NCBI GenBank assembly: GCA_016302545.1 | Contig: JAEDNK010000029.1 | Span: 1-16,138 of the forward strand | DNA length: 16,138 nucleotides | DNA from: Bacillota bacterium | GTDB taxonomy: Bacteria > Bacillota > Clostridia > Peptostreptococcales > Anaerovoracaceae | Reading direction: 5' to 3' | Part shown: positions 13,247-16,138 of the stretch, piece after piece | Layout: every line of letters starts with the position of its first letter | Numbering within the stretch: the first letter of the stretch is position 1 | Made by a program: the position numbers and the translations under genes | The notes under the pieces: generated by a model | Databases searched by the model: none | What the model saw: the letters and a program-made list of their open reading frames with translations, nothing else | What the model was told of the DNA's origin: nothing

Positions 13247-13321
13247 CTTAACCCATTAGTAGAATTTTAAGGACACACTATTCCCTAAAATTTGGGAAAA
13301 TACTAATGAAAAGAGGTTAAG
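13247..13321 (+). repeat. Long imperfect inverted repeat leading into the recombinase gene
   Basis: CTTAACC-CATTAGTA (13247-13261) pairs with TACTAATG-(aaaaga)-GGTTAAG (13301-13321); the six-base bulge contains part of the recombinase ribosome site. Inside, AATTTTA (13263-13269) pairs with TAAAATT (13286-13292), and TTCCC (13281-13285) with GGGAA (13294-13298) as an alternative. The outer stem begins 21 bases after the GH18 stop and ends five bases before the recombinase ATG. It could be a translation-controlling leader structure or a recombination site for the adjacent enzyme. No T run follows, so it is not an ordinary terminator. Confidence 0.7.
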
Positions 13322-13326
13322 AAACT

Positions 13327-14130
13327 ATGGAAAAAAGACTGGAGGAATTCAAGACATACCTGTTTGACATGGAGCGCTCAATCAACACTGTGGACAGCTA
13401 TGCACGGTCGGTAGGGGTGTATTTTAAGAAGTACGATGAGGTAAACAAGAAGAACATGATGGAATTCAAGCAGTGGCAGATCGAGAGGTGGAAGCCGCGG
13501 ACAGCAGCCATAAGGTGCATTTCCATGAATGTATACTGCGACTTTATCGGTCATCCCGAGTACAAGGTAAAGAATATTAAAGTACATAACAGGACAACTC
13601 TGGAGAATGTTATAACTATGGAGGAATATCGTTATTTTCTGAAGTGTCTTAAGACCGACGGGAACGACAAGCTTTACTATATGATAAAGTTTATGGCGGC
13701 GACAGGGTGCAGGGCCTCTGAGCTTGTGCGTCTGGAAAGGAAAAGTATCAAAACGGGAGAGCAGGCGCTATGGACCAAAGGCAAGGTGAGAAAAATTCTT
13801 ATTCCGCAAAATCTCATTGAGGAGAGCAAATACTATTTTGCAGAAACAGACTCACGCTATCTCTTTCCCAACAGATACGGGCAGCAGATGACTACCAGGG
13901 GCGTTTCACAGCAGATGAAAAAGTACGGCAGGAGATACGGAATAAGGGAGGAGGTGCTGCATCCTCATTCCTTCAGGCATCTGTTTGCTATACACTTTCT
14001 TGAGAAAAATAAGAACATAGCCTTGCTGGCGGATATCATGGGTCATGAAAATATGAACACCACTGCCATTTATCTGAGACTTTCTGCAGAGGAGCAGAAA
14101 AAACAGATTGACAATACTGTAAATTGGTAG
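13327..14130 (+). CDS. Orphan tyrosine recombinase / integrase family protein
   Basis: 267 codons from ATG 13327; the ribosome site is modest (AAGAGG at 13311-13316, ten bases away). Residues about 1-75 form a SAM-like core-binding domain (RLEEFKTYLFDMERSINTVD) and 95-260 the catalytic domain. All catalytic residues are in place: Arg129 (ATGCRASEL), Lys151 or Lys153 in the hairpin, His214 and Arg217 (HPHSFRH), His240 (MGHENM), and nucleophile Tyr249 (NTTAIYL). It cuts and rejoins DNA at specific sites through a 3'-phosphotyrosine. The compact length matches XerC/D-like or cassette-type recombinases rather than phage integrases with arm-binding domains. No phage, transposon or excisionase gene adjoins it. 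Its target could be the inverted repeat just upstream. Confidence 0.9.
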   Translation: MEKRLEEFKTYLFDMERSINTVDSYARSVGVYFKKYDEVNKKNMMEFKQWQIERWKPRTAAIRCISMNVYCDFIGHPEYKVKNIKVHNRTTLENVITMEEYRYFLKCLKTDGNDKLYYMIKFMAATGCRASELVRLERKSIKTGEQALWTKGKVRKILIPQNLIEESKYYFAETDSRYLFPNRYGQQMTTRGVSQQMKKYGRRYGIREEVLHPHSFRHLFAIHFLEKNKNIALLADIMGHENMNTTAIYLRLSAEEQKKQIDNTVNW

Positions 14131-14137
14131 TTATGAT
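14108..14137 (+). promoter_or_regulatory. Promoter of the AI-2E family gene
   Basis: TTGACA (14108-14113), an 18-base spacer and TATGAT (14132-14137) lie at the very end of the recombinase gene. The predicted transcript starts about 35 bases before the ATG at 14179. A further TATAAT at 14155-14160 has no convincing -35. Confidence 0.6.
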
Positions 14138-14178
14138 ATATTATCAGACAGTTTTATAATTGATGAAAAGGGCGGAAG

Positions 14179-15333
14179 ATGGATACAAAAGATATGAAGA
14201 ATACCAATGAAAATGTCAGATTTAAGCAAAATATAATTCTTGTGGTTCTGGGCGTGACCCTTTTGGTTGCGCTGATGAACTTTAAAACGGTTGCAGGAGT
14301 AATCGGAACGGTGATTGGACTTTTCATGCCTCTGATTGTCGGGGGAATAATCGCGTTTATATTGAACGTGCCGATGCATTTCTTTGAAAAGCAGATTGAC
14401 AAAATAAACAGCAAAAAACCGATGAAATGGCTGGTGCGACTGCGGGCGGCGCTGAGCCTGATTGTTACCCTTATTCTGTTTGCGGCGGTTATAAGCTTAA
14501 TAGCGGGAGTGATTTTCCCTAATCTGGCGGAGTCCTTCATGAGCATTGCTGCTATGGTGCGCGAGGCATATCCGGGCTGGCTGGCTACGGCAGAAAGCTA
14601 CGGCATAGACACCTCCGTAGCTGGGAATTGGCTGGCAAAGCTTGATTTTTCCACTATTGTGGAAAGCCTTAAAAATAATTCGGGAAAGATTCTCTTTACG
14701 GCGGGGCAGGCGGCCAGTGGTGTGTTCAGTGTGGTGAGCAACTTCGGCTTCGGACTTGTATTTGCTATTTACATTTTACTCAGCAAGAAGAAGCTTGGAG
14801 TTCAGGCTAAAAAAATTGTATACGCCTACTTCAAAAAAGGATGGGCAGATGAGATATGTGATATAGCTTCACTGTCGTACAAGGTTTTCTCAAACTTTCT
14901 GTCAGGGCAGTGTCTGGAAGCCACAATACTTGGATTGATGTTCTTTGTGGCTCTGACCATAGGCAAGTTCCCGTATGCGGCTACCATTGCTCTGATTATC
15001 GGCGCAATGTCTCTGATACCTTTCGTGGGCGCATTTATAGGAATGGCTTTCGGCATTCTGCTCATTTCCGTTGAAGGCTTAAAGCAGGTTATAATATTTG
15101 TAATCGTGTTCCTTGTGGTGCAGCAGATCGAAGGGCAGATTGTCTATCCGAGAGTGGTGGGAGGCTCCGTGGGGCTTCCGGCTATATGGACCTTGCTTGC
15201 CGTGGTGGTAGGAGGAAAGGTTTCCGGCATATTCGGAATCATAGTCTTTATACCGCTGTTCTCTGTGCTTTATGCATTGCTCAGAAGAAGTGTATACGGC
15301 AGACTGAAAAGGAAGTCCGTGACAGTAGAATGA
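14179..15333 (+). CDS. AI-2E family transporter (PF01594-type membrane protein)
   Basis: 384 codons from ATG 14179 with AAAAGGGCGG shortly upstream (ATG 14194 is an in-frame alternative). The layout is typical of the family: two helices near the N-terminus (about 19-34 and 40-63), one at 91-113, a soluble stretch 115-175, a helix at 180-201, then a helix-rich end. The family signatures are SLIPFVGAFIG (278-288) and QQIEGQIVYPRVVGGSVGLP (315-334), followed by WTLLAVVVGGKVSGIFGIIV. Family members (TqsA, YdiK, YtvI-like) have been linked to autoinducer-2 export, Na+/H+ exchange or other small-molecule movement. The substrate cannot be predicted; there is no luxS or quorum-sensing gene nearby. 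It is monocistronic, with its own promoter and terminator. Confidence 0.92.
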   Translation: MDTKDMKNTNENVRFKQNIILVVLGVTLLVALMNFKTVAGVIGTVIGLFMPLIVGGIIAFILNVPMHFFEKQIDKINSKKPMKWLVRLRAALSLIVTLILFAAVISLIAGVIFPNLAESFMSIAAMVREAYPGWLATAESYGIDTSVAGNWLAKLDFSTIVESLKNNSGKILFTAGQAASGVFSVVSNFGFGLVFAIYILLSKKKLGVQAKKIVYAYFKKGWADEICDIASLSYKVFSNFLSGQCLEATILGLMFFVALTIGKFPYAATIALIIGAMSLIPFVGAFIGMAFGILLISVEGLKQVIIFVIVFLVVQQIEGQIVYPRVVGGSVGLPAIWTLLAVVVGGKVSGIFGIIVFIPLFSVLYALLRRSVYGRLKRKSVTVE

Positions 15334-15372
15334 TGTACATCTATATGATGTATAATTATTAAAAAAGAAAAG

Positions 15373-15425
15373 CAGCCTTTCCCTGACCATATCGTCGCTG
15401 CCATAGGGAAAGGCTGTTTATTTTT
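15373..15425. terminator. Bidirectional terminator, AI-2E gene and DUF3783 gene
   Basis: CAGCCTTTCCCT (15373-15384) and AGGGAAAGGCTG (15405-15416) form a 12-bp perfect stem with a 20-base loop, followed by TTTATTTTTG on the plus strand and preceded by an A-rich run (15361-15371) that serves as the T run on the minus strand. It separates the two convergent genes. Confidence 0.92.
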
Positions 15426-15843
15426 GCTTCGTCATGGCATTATGTTCTTCTCTTAATTCTTCGAAAAGCTGCTTAGGCGTCCATGATACATTGTAAGGTG
15501 TTAAAACGGCTTTCAGCGCAATTTTTTCGATTCCCGCTCCGCTATACCCTTCAAGATACTGATTGAGTACCTCTTGTTCGAGGTTGCAAAATACCATCAT
15601 AGGCTCGGAAAATGCCGGCATGTCGCAATTGGCCTCCGCTGCTTTACCTGTGGAGGCTGTTTTGCCCCTGCTCATGCGACCAAAAGTATTTTTTGCCTTA
15701 GGTATGCCCGCAAGACTTCCTATGGTTTGATTGCAGTCCTTTTTTTCTACGGGACTTACTTCGACGGAAAAGGAACTGCAAAATGATTTTATCTTTTCCT
15801 GCTGATTATCATCAACTCCGAACAACAAAATTTTTCTATTCAT
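15418..15843 (-). CDS. DUF3783 domain-containing protein
   Basis: 141 codons from ATG 15843; an in-frame ATG at 15864 is rejected because GGGAGGTT lies between the two. Residues 1-40 begin like a small Rossmann/receiver-type fold (KILLFGVDDNQQEKIKSFC). A Gly/Lys-rich middle (45-72) appears unstructured. Residues 80-138 fit the DUF3783 pattern: PMMVFCNLEQEVLNQYLEGY, then KAVLTPYNVSWTPKQLFEEL. The function of the domain is not known to me; it occurs in short cytoplasmic proteins of Clostridia. The gene is single, with a near-consensus promoter and a shared terminator, suggesting steady expression. Confidence 0.8.
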   Translation of the reverse strand: MNRKILLFGVDDNQQEKIKSFCSSFSVEVSPVEKKDCNQTIGSLAGIPKAKNTFGRMSRGKTASTGKAAEANCDMPAFSEPMMVFCNLEQEVLNQYLEGYSGAGIEKIALKAVLTPYNVSWTPKQLFEELREEHNAMTKQK

Positions 15844-15881
15844 TTTTTTTAACCTCCCGTGCATAATAATTCATAAAACAT

Positions 15882-15909
15882 ATTATAAACCCTGCGGAAA
15901 ATATGTCAA
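15882..15909 (-). promoter_or_regulatory. Consensus promoter of the DUF3783 gene
   Basis: On the minus strand TTGACA (15909-15904), a 16-base spacer and TATAAT (15887-15882) match both hexamers perfectly, about 40 bases before the ATG at 15843. The spacer is one base short of the optimum. Confidence 0.85.
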
Positions 15910-15983
15910 TAGGTTAAGATAAAAGGGTGGCAGTTTTTTTATATATTTTTTATAAAAATCAACTTTTTTAGCTTAAAATTTTC

Positions 15984-16011
15984 TTGCAAACCTGCCCAAA
16001 TATGGTAGAAT
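15984..16011 (+). promoter_or_regulatory. Promoter of tuf
   Basis: TTGCAA (15984-15989), a 16-base spacer and TAGAAT (16006-16011). The preceding 50 bases are almost pure A and T (about 15934-15982), like an UP element expected for a very highly expressed translation gene. The transcript would begin near 16018, exactly at the base of a leader hairpin. Confidence 0.7.
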
Positions 16012-16018
16012 GAAGTGA

Positions 16019-16044
16019 GTGGCTTTGGGGACGCCCAATGCCAC
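16019..16044 (+). promoter_or_regulatory. Leader hairpin in the tuf 5' untranslated region
   Basis: GTGGC-T-TTGGG (16019-16029) pairs with CCCAA-T-GCCAC (16034-16044) around a GACG tetraloop: ten pairs with a single T-T mismatch. It would sit at the extreme 5' end of the transcript. No T run follows directly, so it is more likely a stabilising cap or regulatory stem than a terminator. Confidence 0.7.
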
Positions 16045-16087
16045 GCTTCCAAAAAATAACGTTATATAATCAGGAGGAACACACAAA

Positions 16088-16138
16088 ATGGCAAAACAGA
16101 AGTTTGAAAGAACCAAACCGCATATTAACATCGGAACC
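16088..16138 (+). CDS. tuf: Elongation factor Tu, N-terminal end (partial)
   Basis: The first 17 codons from ATG 16088 encode MAKQKFERTKPHINIGT, the unmistakable start of EF-Tu just before its GHVDHGKTT nucleotide-binding loop, which lies beyond the window. AGGAGG at 16072-16077 is the ribosome site. EF-Tu delivers aminoacyl-tRNA to the ribosome with GTP. Here the gene has its own promoter and leader and is not directly behind fusA, unlike the common str-operon layout. Confidence 0.97.
   Translation, partial: MAKQKFERTKPHINIGT

Noticed and set aside
13247..13321. Inverted repeat considered as a miniature transposable element
   Set aside because: No target-site duplication flanks the arms, no second copy is visible in the window, and no transposase-type ends were recognised.
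1..16138. Search by eye for CRISPR arrays, tRNA and rRNA genes
   Set aside because: No regularly spaced direct repeats of 25-40 bases and no tRNA-like TTCGAATC/CCA-type arms or rRNA-like segments were seen; a computed scan could still find weak cases.

Overview
The window looks like chromosome of an anaerobic Firmicute of class Clostridia with mid GC. The evidence is the Bacillus/Clostridium-type end of ribosomal protein S9 at the left edge, a fused FeoAB iron transporter, a tungsten aldehyde:ferredoxin oxidoreductase operon, a GH18 enzyme of the spore cortex-lytic type, strong AGGAGG ribosome sites and TTG starts. Family or genus cannot be fixed from this sequence; no rRNA, tRNA or CRISPR array was recognised.

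Left edge and accessory segment (1-3717). The last codons of rpsI (1-89) and its terminator are followed by an AT-rich stretch that differs from the rest. It holds, on the minus strand, an ECF-like sigma factor whose end runs into a DUF4367-type (anti-sigma-like) protein lacking its cytoplasmic part. On the plus strand it holds a truncated small secreted protein, a 370-residue secreted protein, a two-helix membrane peptide, and a remnant of a FokI-type restriction endonuclease whose catalytic D-x-K segment has been lost. Next to it (3718-4922, minus) is an NhaC-family antiporter broken by a deletion plus frame change. Four neighbouring loci therefore each look internally deleted, the main oddity of the window.

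Housekeeping and metabolic segment (4923-13225). A clear promoter with a dyad over the -10 drives feoAB (ferrous iron uptake), followed by a monofunctional peptidoglycan glycosyltransferase. A bidirectional terminator separates these from a minus-strand operon: aldehyde ferredoxin oxidoreductase, a MoaD/ThiS-like protein ending in Gly-Gly, a four-cluster ferredoxin and an iron-type alcohol dehydrogenase. Together these could interconvert carboxylic acids, aldehydes and alcohols with ferredoxin and NAD(P)H as electron carriers. Divergent from it is a GH18 hydrolase.

Right segment (13226-16138). A strongly self-complementary leader precedes an orphan tyrosine recombinase. Then come an AI-2E family membrane protein with its own promoter, a bidirectional terminator, a DUF3783 protein on the minus strand with a near-perfect promoter, and the start of tuf (EF-Tu) with promoter and a leader hairpin.

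The best candidates for a second look are the decayed FokI homologue and its neighbours, the sigma/anti-sigma fusion, the secreted-protein/membrane-peptide pair, the structured recombinase leader and the feo operator.
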